This document shows, piece after piece, positions 41,668-50,688 of a stretch of DNA of 64,000 nucleotides. The position numbers and the translations under genes are program-made. The notes under the pieces were generated by a model. It saw only the letters and a program-made list of their open reading frames with translations, was not told the DNA's origin and ran no database searches. Origin of the DNA: Tunicatimonas pelagia (GTDB lineage: Bacteria > Bacteroidota > Bacteroidia > Cytophagales > Cyclobacteriaceae); assembly GCF_030506325.1 (NCBI RefSeq), contig NZ_CP120683.1, forward strand, positions 4,539,001 through 4,603,000. The letters run 5' to 3'. Positions within the stretch are counted from its first letter, which is position 1. Each line of letters begins with the position of its first letter.

Positions 41668-43379
41668 TGGCAAATTTCGCAATAGATAGTAAAGATAATC
41701 GTACCTACGATGCTATCGTAATTGGCTCAGGTATTAGTGGTGGATGGGCTGCCAAAGAATTGTGTGAGAAAGGCTTGAAAACCCTAGTGCTGGAACGCGG
41801 GCGTAACGTAGAGCATATTAAAGACTACCCTACCACTAACATGATGCCCTGGGAGTTTGAGCATCGGGGGCAGATTCCGGAAGAAATTCAGCAAGCCAAT
41901 CCGGTGATTAGCCGCTGCTACGCTTACCACGAAGATACCCAGCATTTCTTCGTGAAAGATACCGAGCACCCTTACGTACAGGATAAGCCCTTTGATTGGA
42001 TTCGAGGCTATCAGGTCGGCGGAAAATCATTACTGTGGGCACGGCAGGTGCAACGCTGGAGCGACTACGATTTTGAGGGGCCCGCCCGCGATGGTTTTGC
42101 CGTAGACTGGCCCATTCGCTACGCTGATCTTGCTCCTTGGTACAGCTACGTAGAAAAGTTCGCCGGAATTTCCGGTAACAAAGATGGTTTGGATAACCTA
42201 CCGGACGGAGAATTTCTTCCGCCGATGGATTTGAACTGCGTAGAGAAGTATTTTAAAGAAAAGCTAGAAACGCAGTATTCGGGGCGAAATCTGATTGTCG
42301 CTCGCTGCGCGCATTTGTCTGAACCTCAGGCGATTCACTTGGAACAGGGGCGGGGGCAATGCATGAACCGTAACCTTTGCCAGCGAGGTTGCCCTTTTGG
42401 CGGTTACTTCAGCAGCAACTCATCTACCCTGCCCTGGGCAATGAAGACCGGGAACATGACCTTACGACCGAATGCCGTAGTGCAATCCATCATTTACGAT
42501 GAAGGAAAGGAGAAAGCCACCGGCGTGCAGGTAATTGATGCTGAGACCAAAGAAAGCATTGAATTCTACGCTCCGCTGATTTTTGTCAACGCTAGCGCAC
42601 TGCATACCAATACGCTGCTACTTAATTCCAAATCCAACCGCTTCCCTGAAGGATTAGGTAACGATAATGGTCTGCTCGGTAAGTACGTAGCCTTCCATAT
42701 TTATCGCGGTAAAATATCGGCGGCTTACGATGGAGAGCTGGATAATACTACTGTGGGTCGCCGACCTACTTCCGGCTACATCCCTCGTTTCCGTAACGTG
42801 TATAAGCAGGAAACCGACTTCTTGCGGGGTTATGCCTCCGGCTTCGGAGCCCGTCGCCATATCGAGCGAGATTATGATGGCATTGGTCAGTCGCTGAAGG
42901 ATAATCTGCTGAACCCCAAGTGGGGCAACTGGCGGGTCAACTCCCATATGATGGGTGAAACCATTCCGAAGGAAACCAATACTGTGAGCCTGGACCCAAG
43001 CCAGACTGATGAGTGGGGTATGCCGCTACTCAAGATCAACATCGACTACGACGATAACGACGAAAAGATGATCCAGGACTTCTTTGAGCAGTTCACCGAG
43101 ATGTACGAACGAGCTGGTTTCACTGATATCAAAACCCGCGATACCGGTCAGGCTCCCGGGCTGGACATTCACGAGATGGGTGGGGTACGGATGGGCAAAG
43201 ACCCGAAAACTTCCTTGCTCAACAAGTGGAACCAACTGCACGCTTGCCCCAACGTCTTCGTGACCGACGGTTCTTCCATGACTTCTACCAGCACTCAAAA
43301 CCCTTCCCTCACCTACATGGCCTTCGCCGCCCGCGCCGTAGACTATGCCGTGCAGGAGAAGAATAAGCTGAATTTGTAG
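41667..43379 (+). CDS. GMC-family FAD oxidoreductase (large subunit)
   Basis: A 570-residue flavoenzyme. FAD-binding DAIVIGSGISGGWAAKELCE (about 14-33) with LVLERG; Cys-rich RGQCMNRNLCQRGCPFGGYF (about 230-250); and the C-terminal GMC_oxred_C with DIHEMGGVRMGKDPKTSLLN (about 493) and FVTDGSSMTSTSTQNPSLTY (His-Asn pair region: the second base is Asn in STQNPS). With the subunit 3 gene it forms a periplasmic sugar or polyol dehydrogenase of the gluconate 2-dehydrogenase/glucoside 3-dehydrogenase type; the electron acceptor, usually a cytochrome c, is not encoded nearby. Ends 26 bp before the hen1 start. Confidence 0.93.
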   Translation: MANFAIDSKDNRTYDAIVIGSGISGGWAAKELCEKGLKTLVLERGRNVEHIKDYPTTNMMPWEFEHRGQIPEEIQQANPVISRCYAYHEDTQHFFVKDTEHPYVQDKPFDWIRGYQVGGKSLLWARQVQRWSDYDFEGPARDGFAVDWPIRYADLAPWYSYVEKFAGISGNKDGLDNLPDGEFLPPMDLNCVEKYFKEKLETQYSGRNLIVARCAHLSEPQAIHLEQGRGQCMNRNLCQRGCPFGGYFSSNSSTLPWAMKTGNMTLRPNAVVQSIIYDEGKEKATGVQVIDAETKESIEFYAPLIFVNASALHTNTLLLNSKSNRFPEGLGNDNGLLGKYVAFHIYRGKISAAYDGELDNTTVGRRPTSGYIPRFRNVYKQETDFLRGYASGFGARRHIERDYDGIGQSLKDNLLNPKWGNWRVNSHMMGETIPKETNTVSLDPSQTDEWGMPLLKINIDYDDNDEKMIQDFFEQFTEMYERAGFTDIKTRDTGQAPGLDIHEMGGVRMGKDPKTSLLNKWNQLHACPNVFVTDGSSMTSTSTQNPSLTYMAFAARAVDYAVQEKNKLNL

Positions 43380-43405
43380 CGATTATTAATTGAAATGACC
43401 AGTTG

Positions 43406-44806
43406 ATGCTACTAACAATAGGTACGACATATCAGCCCGCAACAGATTTAGGCTTTTTATTTCATAAGCATCCTGATAAATTTCAGTCGATAGACTTGTC
43501 CATTGGAAAGGCTCATATATTCTATCCTGAAAGTTCGGAGAAGAAAACAACTATCGCACTCCTTCTCGATATTGACCCTATCGACATGGTGAGAGGCGCG
43601 AGAAATCTTTCAGGAAAGGGGTTCACGCTTGGACAGTACGTTAATGATCGGCCTTACGTTGCATCATCTTTCATGAGCAGTGCAGTTTCTAAAGCCTTCT
43701 CAACGGCCATGAATGGCACATGTAAGGATAGACCTAAATTGGTCAATAAGAAATTACCGTTCGAGGTAAGAATAGTAGTACTCCCTGCACCGAGAGGGGG
43801 CGAAACACTAATTAGAAAGCTCTTTGAGCCGTTAGGCTATCAGGTCAATCTTCAAAGACACATTCTTGATGGTAAGTTTAAGGATTGGGGTGAGAGCAAA
43901 TATTTTACATTAGAGCTATCTAACACCATTACGGCTAAAGAACTGCTTTCCCATTTATACGTCCTTATTCCAGCCCTCGACAATGACAAACACTATTTCG
44001 TAAGCCAGAATGAGATTGAAAAACTACTTAAAAAGGGTAAAGGATGGTTGGAAACACATCCTGAAAAGGAGCAAATTACAAGGCGTTACCTCATCAATCT
44101 GGGCACGCTGACTCGACAAGCACTGGAACGATTAAGTGATGGTGAAGAACAAGAAACAAAAGGGGAATTGGCACAGGAAGAAATCAAGAAAAAAGAAACG
44201 CTTCACCAGCAACGACTTTCACTCGTTCTAGAGCAACTTAAAAAATCAAAAGCCGAAACAGTCATTGACCTTGGTTGTGGAGAGGGAAAATTATTGAGAA
44301 TGCTGTTAAAGGAAAAACAGTTCTCAAAGATTGCCGGAATGGACGTTTCGTATCATGAGCTGACCAAAGCCAAAGACCGCTTGCATTGGGAAGAAATGGC
44401 ACCGAAGCAAAAAGACAGAATTGAGCTATTTCAAGGAGCTTTGACTTATAAGGATAAACGGCTCGGGGGTTTTGATGCTGCTGCCATAGTAGAAGTAATT
44501 GAGCACTTAGATGAAAACCGATTACAGTCGTTTGAACGGGTCATTTTTAAGCATGCCAAACCAAAAACAGTAGTGGTTACTACTCCTAACGCAGAATACA
44601 ATGCGTTATTTGAAAATATGGAAGCGGGAACCATGCGCCATACCGACCACCGTTTTGAATGGACAAGAAAAGAATTTGAAGATTGGGCAAACAGAATAGC
44701 CGAGAAAAATAATTACAAAGTAGAGTTTCTACCGATTGGACAGGAGGAAGAAAAGGTAGGGGCTCCTTCACAAATGGGAATATTTAAGCTAGCCCATGCA
44801 CCCTGA
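43406..44806 (+). CDS. hen1: RNA 3'-terminal ribose 2'-O-methyltransferase Hen1
   Basis: A 466-residue bacterial Hen1. N-terminal half (1-240) begins MLLTIGTTYQPATDLGFLFH and includes KAHIFYP, VNDRPYVASSFMSSAVSKAF and VLPAPRGGETLIRKLFEPLG, all typical of the bacterial Hen1 N-domain that binds and stimulates Pnkp. C-terminal methyltransferase: SAM loop DLGCGEG (289-295), metal/catalytic set EVIEH (Glu363, Glu366, His367) and His415 in HTDHRFEWTR. It methylates the 2'-OH at the broken 3' end before ligation, marking repaired RNA. ATG at 43406 chosen; a TTG lies just before it. Overlaps the DUF1016 gene by 11 nt. Confidence 0.96.
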   Translation: MLLTIGTTYQPATDLGFLFHKHPDKFQSIDLSIGKAHIFYPESSEKKTTIALLLDIDPIDMVRGARNLSGKGFTLGQYVNDRPYVASSFMSSAVSKAFSTAMNGTCKDRPKLVNKKLPFEVRIVVLPAPRGGETLIRKLFEPLGYQVNLQRHILDGKFKDWGESKYFTLELSNTITAKELLSHLYVLIPALDNDKHYFVSQNEIEKLLKKGKGWLETHPEKEQITRRYLINLGTLTRQALERLSDGEEQETKGELAQEEIKKKETLHQQRLSLVLEQLKKSKAETVIDLGCGEGKLLRMLLKEKQFSKIAGMDVSYHELTKAKDRLHWEEMAPKQKDRIELFQGALTYKDKRLGGFDAAAIVEVIEHLDENRLQSFERVIFKHAKPKTVVVTTPNAEYNALFENMEAGTMRHTDHRFEWTRKEFEDWANRIAEKNNYKVEFLPIGQEEEKVGAPSQMGIFKLAHAP

Positions 44807-45797
44807 TATCACCTATATTAAAGAAATACGATCAATCCTGGAACAGGCTCGATCAAAGGCACAGCAGGCAGTCAATTCTGCTATGGTAGAGGCCTACTGG
44901 TTAATCGGTAAGCGTATAGTTGAAGAGGAACAACAAGGAAATGCCCGTGCCGAATATGGCGAAGGTATCATTAAGGAGCTTTCAAAAGCCCTGACCGGCG
45001 AGTTTGGTAAAGGTTTTTCTGTTGCTAACCTCAAGAATTTCAGGCAATTCTATCTAACTTTCAAAAAAGGCTACGCAGTGCGTAGCAAATTAAGCTGGAC
45101 ACATTATCGTCTGATTATGAGGGTAGAAAGTAAGGAAGCCCGGGATTATTACATTGAACAGGCGGCAAGTGGGCAGTGGAGTACCCGTGAATTGCAATGG
45201 AATATCAAAACCCATTTGTACAAAAGGATTACCACTAACAACGATGCTTCCTCAAGTTTACCGTCTGCTCAATTGTCTTTTGACGAATTCAGGCGCGACC
45301 CCTATGTTTTCGAGTTTCTCAACATAAAAGAACCTACTTCTGGGCAAGAGTCTAAACTGGAAAAAGCATTACTTTCCCATTTAGAGGACTTCCTCTTGGA
45401 GCTTGGAAAAGGGTTTGCCTTTGTTGGGAGGCAGTTTCGTATAAGTTCAGAGACCTCTCATTTTTATATTGACCTAGTATTCTACAATTATATTTTGAAA
45501 TGCTTTGTGCTTATAGACCTGAAAACTCACAAATTAACCCACAGCGATATTGGCCAGATGGATATGTACGTCCGCATGTTTGATGACCTCAAGAAGACGG
45601 CAGAAGACAGTGCAACCGTTGGGATTATTCTTTGCACAGATAAAGACGAAACAGTCGTAAAATACTCTATACTAAATGAAAGCAGACAGGTGTTTGCCTC
45701 GAAGTACCTAACGTATCTACCGTCAGAAGAAGAGCTTGTTCAATTAATAGAACACGATAAACTAATAATTGCTCAAAATAAAAAGGATGGAAATTAA
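44796..45797 (+). CDS. DUF1016 (YhcG-like) PD-(D/E)XK nuclease
   Basis: A 333-residue protein with the two DUF1016 parts. N-terminal (about 1-150): SAMVEAYWLIGKRIVEEEQQ, YGEGIIKELSKALTGEFGKG FSVANLKNFRQFY, LSWTHYRLIMRVE, a winged-helix-like DNA/RNA-binding domain. C-terminal (about 165-330): FVGRQFRISSETSHFYIDLV (Asp226), CFVLIDLKTHKL (Asp241-x-Lys243), GQMDMYVRMFDD, which is the nuclease core. YhcG proteins are usually solo genes or near restriction systems; here the gene is inserted between hen1 and pnkp with 11-nt overlaps on both sides, so it is made together with the RNA repair enzymes. An RNA or DNA end-processing or toxin role is possible. Confidence 0.93.
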   Translation: MHPDITYIKEIRSILEQARSKAQQAVNSAMVEAYWLIGKRIVEEEQQGNARAEYGEGIIKELSKALTGEFGKGFSVANLKNFRQFYLTFKKGYAVRSKLSWTHYRLIMRVESKEARDYYIEQAASGQWSTRELQWNIKTHLYKRITTNNDASSSLPSAQLSFDEFRRDPYVFEFLNIKEPTSGQESKLEKALLSHLEDFLLELGKGFAFVGRQFRISSETSHFYIDLVFYNYILKCFVLIDLKTHKLTHSDIGQMDMYVRMFDDLKKTAEDSATVGIILCTDKDETVVKYSILNESRQVFASKYLTYLPSEEELVQLIEHDKLIIAQNKKDGN

Positions 45798-48390
45798 AGT
45801 ACCTGAACTATCATTAGTGCTGCTGATCGGTGCGTCCGGTTCGGGGAAAAGCACATTTGCCAAAAAGCATTTCGGTAAGCATGAAGTCGTTTCTTCAGAC
45901 GAGTGTAGAGGGATTGTATCCAATGATGAAAACAATCTAGCTGCAACCAATGACGCTTTTGATCTACTGCACTATATCATTGGTAAGCGGCTGAAAAACG
46001 GTTACCTGACCGTTGTTGATGCAACCAATGTTCAGCCGGAAGCAAGAAAAGGACTTATTCAACTGGCAAGAGAATACCATACATTGCCTGTGGCGATTAT
46101 GCTTGATATACCGCAACAAGTATGTGAAGAAAGAAATGAAAAGCGACCTGACCGTGATTTCGGTGGGGCGGCCAACCGAAATCGGGTAATTCGTCAGCAG
46201 AAACAACAATTGAGACGCTCTATCAAAGGTTTAAAGCGAGAAGGTTTCCGACAAATCTATGTTCTTAAATCTCCGGAAGAAGTTGATAGTGTTACTGGCA
46301 TCATCCGCGAAAAACTATACAACGACAAGAAAGATATTAAAGGCCCCTTTGATATTATTGGAGATATTCACGGATGTTATGATGAAACCGTTGAGCTTCT
46401 TGAAAAGCTTGGGTATGGCCTCAACACTGTATCGGATGATGGTAAGAACTTTGGCATTGAGGTTACTCATCCGGAAAATCGACAAGTCATTTTCCTGGGC
46501 GATTTAGTAGACCGTGGACCGAACTCACCAGCAGTTTTGAAATTGGTTATGAGTATGGTTCACAGCGGAATAGCTTGGTGTGTCCCTGGAAACCATGACC
46601 TAAAACTACAAAAGAAGCTCAATGGTAAGAATGTGGCCATCAAACATGGGCTTGCCGAAACATTGGAACAGCTCGATAAAGAATCACCAACCCTCCTCAA
46701 TGAAGTTAAAGAATTTCTTTATAGTCTCATTAGCCATTATGTTTTTGATGATGGCAAACTGGTCGTAGCTCATGCCGGATTAAAAGAAGAAATGCAAGGC
46801 AGAGGTTCAGGAGCGGTTCGATCATTTTGCTTGTATGGGGAAACTACGGGTGAAATTGACGAGTTTGGTTTGCCAGTTCGTTACAATTGGGCATCTGAAT
46901 ACCGAGGACAAGCAAAGGTTGTTTATGGGCACACACCGGTGCCGGAAGCTGAATGGCTCAACAAAACCATTGATATTGACACTGGCTGCGTATTCGGAGG
47001 TAAACTAACCGCTTTACGTTATCCGGAAGAAGAGCTAGTTGCTGTTTCCGCCAGAAGAGTTTACTGTGAACCGGTAAAACCGCTTATAGAAGATAACTTC
47101 CAGGAAAAGACAAATGGTCAACTTACGCATCAGCAAGAGTATGATGACTTGTTGAACATTGATGACGTTATTGGGAAACGGATTATTCAAACCCGCCTTA
47201 GAAATAATTTAACAATTCGGGAAGAAAACTCTATTGTCGCGTTGGAAGTAATGAGCCGTTTTGCAATTAGTCCAAAATGGTTGATCTATTTACCTCCTAC
47301 CATGTCGCCCTGCGGGACAAGCGAATTACCGGACTTTTTGGAGCATCCCGACCAGGCTATAAACTACTACAAGAAGAGGGGAATTGATAAGATCGTTTGC
47401 GAGGAAAAACACATGGGGTCCCGCGCGGTGCTGGTGGTTTGCAAAGATGAAGATGTCGCCGTGGAACGTTTCGGTGTAGTAAATGAAGGTATAGGGACTT
47501 GCTACACCCGGACGGGCAGAAATTTTTTTAATGATGCCAACATCGAGAAAGAGTTCTTGGACAGAGTTAACAAGGCTTTGACTGAATCGGATTTCTGGAA
47601 GAAACACCGTACTGATTGGGTTTGCCTTGACACCGAGCTAATGCCTTGGTCTGCCAAAGCACAATCCCTACTCAAAGACCAGTATGCTTCGGTAGGTGCA
47701 GCAGCGCAAAACTCATTTTCAGAAGTTGAACGAGTATTACAAGGCGCAATTGATCGGGGCATTGACAGTGCTAGACAGCCCTTGGAAAAGTTCAGTTACA
47801 AGAGAGAAGCAATTACAAAATATATTCAGGCCTACCGTAATTATTGCTGGGAAATTAAGTCCGTTGAAGACTACAAACTAGCCCCATTTCATATTCTCGC
47901 AACCGAAGGAGCCGTGCATATGGATAAGAACCATGAATGGCACATGGAGAATATCAAGGAAATCTGTCTTGCCGATAAAGAAATTTTCCGGGCGACACCC
48001 TACATGGTAATTAATACCAAAGATAAACAGAGCGTTACGTCTGCTGTCGACTGGTGGCTCGACCTGACCGGAAAAGGAGGCGAGGGAATGGTAGTTAAAC
48101 CTTACGAATTCATTGCCTACGGGAAAGAAGGGTTATTACAACCAGCCGTGAAATGCAGGGGCAGCGAGTATCTACGCATCATTTACGGGCCGGAATACGA
48201 TATGGCTGAGAATTTGGAACGACTGAAAAATAGGGGGCTTTCCAGGAAGCGTTCTTTAGCATTGAGAGAATTTGCTCTTGGTGTAGAAGGGCTTGAACGG
48301 TTTATCCGAAAAGAACCACTGAGGCGAGTTCATGAAAGTGTGTTCGGAGTACTAGCTCTAGAAAGCGAGGAAGTTGATCCAAGATTATAG
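45787..48390 (+). CDS. pnkp: Polynucleotide kinase-phosphatase-ligase Pnkp
   Basis: An 867-residue three-domain RNA repair enzyme. Kinase (1-170): P-loop GASGSGKST (15-23), DAT and lid Arg-rich RPDRDFGGAANRNRV. Phosphatase (about 185-430): IIGDIHGCYDE (192-196), FLGDLVDRGPNS, VPGNHDLKL and YGHTPV, a calcineurin-type metal site that removes 2',3'-cyclic phosphate. Ligase (about 470-867): EEKHMGSRAVLV with adenylated Lys541, WVCLDTELMPW, and GGEGMVVKP. It heals both ends of cut RNA, typically tRNA cut by ribotoxins, and with Hen1 seals and methylates the junction. Start is the ATG at 45787; the frame is open to a TTG at 45769 but MEIKVPELSL is the family start. 11-nt overlap with the DUF1016 gene. 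Confidence 0.96.
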   Translation: MEIKVPELSLVLLIGASGSGKSTFAKKHFGKHEVVSSDECRGIVSNDENNLAATNDAFDLLHYIIGKRLKNGYLTVVDATNVQPEARKGLIQLAREYHTLPVAIMLDIPQQVCEERNEKRPDRDFGGAANRNRVIRQQKQQLRRSIKGLKREGFRQIYVLKSPEEVDSVTGIIREKLYNDKKDIKGPFDIIGDIHGCYDETVELLEKLGYGLNTVSDDGKNFGIEVTHPENRQVIFLGDLVDRGPNSPAVLKLVMSMVHSGIAWCVPGNHDLKLQKKLNGKNVAIKHGLAETLEQLDKESPTLLNEVKEFLYSLISHYVFDDGKLVVAHAGLKEEMQGRGSGAVRSFCLYGETTGEIDEFGLPVRYNWASEYRGQAKVVYGHTPVPEAEWLNKTIDIDTGCVFGGKLTALRYPEEELVAVSARRVYCEPVKPLIEDNFQEKTNGQLTHQQEYDDLLNIDDVIGKRIIQTRLRNNLTIREENSIVALEVMSRFAISPKWLIYLPPTMSPCGTSELPDFLEHPDQAINYYKKRGIDKIVCEEKHMGSRAVLVVCKDEDVAVERFGVVNEGIGTCYTRTGRNFFNDANIEKEFLDRVNKALTESDFWKKHRTDWVCLDTELMPWSAKAQSLLKDQYASVGAAAQNSFSEVERVLQGAIDRGIDSARQPLEKFSYKREAITKYIQAYRNYCWEIKSVEDYKLAPFHILATEGAVHMDKNHEWHMENIKEICLADKEIFRATPYMVINTKDKQSVTSAVDWWLDLTGKGGEGMVVKPYEFIAYGKEGLLQPAVKCRGSEYLRIIYGPEYDMAENLERLKNRGLSRKRSLALREFALGVEGLERFIRKEPLRRVHESVFGVLALESEEVDPRL

Positions 48391-48413
48391 TCCTAAGCTA
48401 AGTTTATTTTCGG

Positions 48414-48536
48414 CTAATTTTCTAGCAGCTCTAGAGCCTCCGCACTCATCGCCCGAATGCCCGTTTTGATGGTAGGTTCGGGAAGTGGGGCTTAGAAAGG
48501 AAAGTGTAAGAACGGTAGCTTGGTTCCGGTTTACTT
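48414..48536 (-). pseudogene. 3'-end remnant of a second M20 amidohydrolase gene
   Basis: The minus strand reads TGTKLPFLHFPF, a TAA stop, then APLPEPTIKTGIRAMSAEAL ELLEN and a TAG. This matches the last 40 residues of the complete amidohydrolase encoded at 51858-53186 (TGAKLPSLHSPFYAPLPEPT and on), about 80 percent identical by base count over 108 nt, with one Tyr codon turned into a stop and one inserted base near its 5' end. Most differences are at third codon positions, so it came from a diverged homologue, not a recent copy. It begins about 14 bp after the mgtE stop codon. Confidence 0.85.
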
Positions 48537-48549
48537 CGTTGGTGTGGTT

Positions 48550-49857
48550 CTAAAAAATTCCAAGAGCCCCACCCAGAACGGTAGCTAAGCCCAGAAAGCT
48601 TAGGAACCCCATAATATCGGTTACGGTAGTCAGGACGATGGAGGAAGACTGGGCAGGGTCTTGACCGAATGCTTTCAGTACGATGGGCACTACCGCCCCC
48701 GAGAAGCCGGCAATTACCATCGATAGCACCATTGAGGTACCAATCACCAGGGCAATGCCGAAAGATGAAGCCCAGAAGTAAGCGATCAGAGAGGTGGTAA
48801 AAGCAACGGCAATACCGTTGATAAAGCCTACCGCTACTTCCTTTTTGGCTACCCGCCACCATTGGGTGGTTTGAATCTCCCGCAGAGCCAGCCCCCGCAT
48901 AGTCACAGCCAACGCCTGAGAACCCGTGTTTCCCGACTGACCAGCCACAACAGGTAAGAATACGGCCAGAACCGTAACCTGAGCAATAGTTTCTTCAAAT
49001 ACTCCCACGATAGAAGCCGCGAGAAAGGCCGTAGCCAAATTGATCTGTAACCAGGGTAAACGCTTCTTTACGGCAAACCAAGCACTGGACAGAGCTCGCT
49101 CTTCTCTACCCGCCCCAAACATCGCTAGTACATCCTCCGAGGCATCCTTTTGCGTAGCCGCGATCAGGGTTTCACTCCGAATAACCCCCAGTAAGGTATT
49201 GTCAAGATCAACTACCGCTAAGTTGATAATCTTTCCTTCTTCAAAAAGATCTACCGCCTCCTCCGCCGGAGACATTACCTGAATGCTTTCGCAGGGCTCC
49301 AGTAGTGCTTCTAGGGTAGTTTGCAGCGACGAGATGGCAATATTTTGGATGAACACCTTTCCCAGCAGTGTGCCATGGCTACTGGTCACGTATACGCTTA
49401 GCACTTTTCGGTCTCCTATCTTTCGTAATTTTTCCAGTACCTGATCTACCGTAGTAGTAGGGCTAAACGTAATAATCTGCGTGTCCATCAGGTAGCCCGC
49501 TGCCTCCGGAGGGTAAGTCAACATCTCCCGAATGATCTTCGCTTTATCTTTGGGAAGGATACTTAGTCTGTGCTCAATAGTTGCCGGGCTTGCCCGGGAT
49601 AGAAGCTTAGCAGCGGTGTAGGCATCCATCGTTTCCAACACAGTCAAGAACCGACGTTCATCCAGCTCTTCAATTACTTCAGATACTACATCGGGGGCGA
49701 GATTCACTAGTATCTCTTGGGCAACATCCACCGGTTGGAACTGGAGGTACTCGAGCACCTCTTCTATGGGTAGCGTATTAAATATACTAGCTGCCTCCTT
49801 GGGAAATCGTTGAATATAGGTATTGGCCAATCGGTCTTTAATCTCAGCTATTTCCAT
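48550..49857 (-). CDS. mgtE: Magnesium transporter MgtE
   Basis: A 435-residue magnesium channel: superhelical MgtE_N domain (about 1-115), two CBS domains (about 120-240; VSSYVTSSHGTLLGKVF-type text and LLGVIRSETLIAATQKDASE), plug helix, and five membrane helices (about 265-435) with NLATAFLAASIVGVFEETIA, LPVVAGQSGNTGSQALAVTM RGLA and IVLTTVTDIMGFLSFLGLA. The GNTGSQ loop and late Asp (TDIMGF) form the pore. In MgtE the N and CBS domains close the pore when magnesium is high. Downstream gene of an operon with an orphan MgtE-N/CBS protein and an MscS-like channel; 12 bp after the CBS gene. Confidence 0.96.
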   Translation of the reverse strand: MEIAEIKDRLANTYIQRFPKEAASIFNTLPIEEVLEYLQFQPVDVAQEILVNLAPDVVSEVIEELDERRFLTVLETMDAYTAAKLLSRASPATIEHRLSILPKDKAKIIREMLTYPPEAAGYLMDTQIITFSPTTTVDQVLEKLRKIGDRKVLSVYVTSSHGTLLGKVFIQNIAISSLQTTLEALLEPCESIQVMSPAEEAVDLFEEGKIINLAVVDLDNTLLGVIRSETLIAATQKDASEDVLAMFGAGREERALSSAWFAVKKRLPWLQINLATAFLAASIVGVFEETIAQVTVLAVFLPVVAGQSGNTGSQALAVTMRGLALREIQTTQWWRVAKKEVAVGFINGIAVAFTTSLIAYFWASSFGIALVIGTSMVLSMVIAGFSGAVVPIVLKAFGQDPAQSSSIVLTTVTDIMGFLSFLGLATVLGGALGIF

Positions 49858-49869
49858 GATCGTGATTGT

Positions 49870-50688
49870 TTAGGTATTGGTAGTTTGGTCAGAGCTTCCT
49901 AGTAGGCCAGCTAGTCCGATTAAGTAGAGGTCGCCTAACGCACTACCGGCTTTCACTGCTAATCGGTCAGTGCCAACGCTAGTCACCGCTAGTTTTGATA
50001 AGGTACTGCGAGAGACAATTCCTATCAACCGATTTTCTGCGTTTATTACTGGTAAACACACAAAGGAATCATCCCAACTTTTCAGCACATCCTTTACCAG
50101 CATGGTAGCCGTGATAGCAGACGGAGCTGGTTTCATAACGGAGCGAACGATCTTTTCCGGGCTATTAGACAGAAGATCACTTACTTCTAGGTATCCAACT
50201 AGTAATTTTTTCTTTTCAACCACAAATATATGCGAATGAATGGTTGCTGAGGTTGTTTTAACTTCCGATAGCGCCTTCTCTATGGTGCTGTTTTCAGTCA
50301 GTGTAAGAAAGCTAGGTTCCAGATTGGCACCCACCTGATTACGGCTAAGCGTTAAGGAACGCCGGAGGGGTTTATTGACCTCGGGCGGTAACTCCGCTAG
50401 TATTTGTTGGCGAAACGGAGGGTCTATCATACGTAGGATGGGTTCGGAGATGTTAGTCGGAAGTGCTTTAAGGACGTTGACGACCGATGTAACCGGTATC
50501 CCTTCCAACACTTTCCCTGCCTTATAGGGATTGATTTCGGCCAGGATAATCTTAGCCTTGTCAGGGGATAAGTGTTGTAGCAGAAGAGCAATCTCATCAA
50601 TTTCCAACGCCTCAACCGCTGCAACTGCTGTATTCCGATGATTGTTGAGAAACTGATCGATAAAACGCTGGTCGTTATGTATTTTCAT
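49870..50688 (-). CDS. Soluble MgtE_N plus CBS-pair protein without a channel
   Basis: A 272-residue protein that copies the cytosolic half of MgtE: helical superhelix (about 10-125; DEIALLLQHLSPDKAKIILA, VLKALPTNISEPILRMIDP), then two CBS motifs (about 130-245; SFLTLTENSTIEKALSEVKT, LLVGYLEVSDLLSNSPEKI, CLPVINAENRLIGIVSRSTL). There is no transmembrane part; the C-terminal DLYLIGLAGLLGSS is too short. It lies between mscS and mgtE and overlaps the mscS gene by 14 nt. A regulatory subunit for one or both channels is the likely role. Confidence 0.85.
   Translation of the reverse strand: MKIHNDQRFIDQFLNNHRNTAVAAVEALEIDEIALLLQHLSPDKAKIILAEINPYKAGKVLEGIPVTSVVNVLKALPTNISEPILRMIDPPFRQQILAELPPEVNKPLRRSLTLSRNQVGANLEPSFLTLTENSTIEKALSEVKTTSATIHSHIFVVEKKKLLVGYLEVSDLLSNSPEKIVRSVMKPAPSAITATMLVKDVLKSWDDSFVCLPVINAENRLIGIVSRSTLSKLAVTSVGTDRLAVKAGSALGDLYLIGLAGLLGSSDQTTNT

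Noticed and set aside
43406-44806. Calling the gene a generic SAM methyltransferase
   Set aside because: The N-terminal domain, the EVIEH-His catalytic set and the linked pnkp gene identify it as Hen1.
48446-48862. A 138-codon minus-strand frame overlapping the end of mgtE
   Set aside because: It runs in another frame through mgtE and the M20 remnant; the composition is rich in Arg, Ser and Tyr and has no domain. The real content is the remnant in a different frame.
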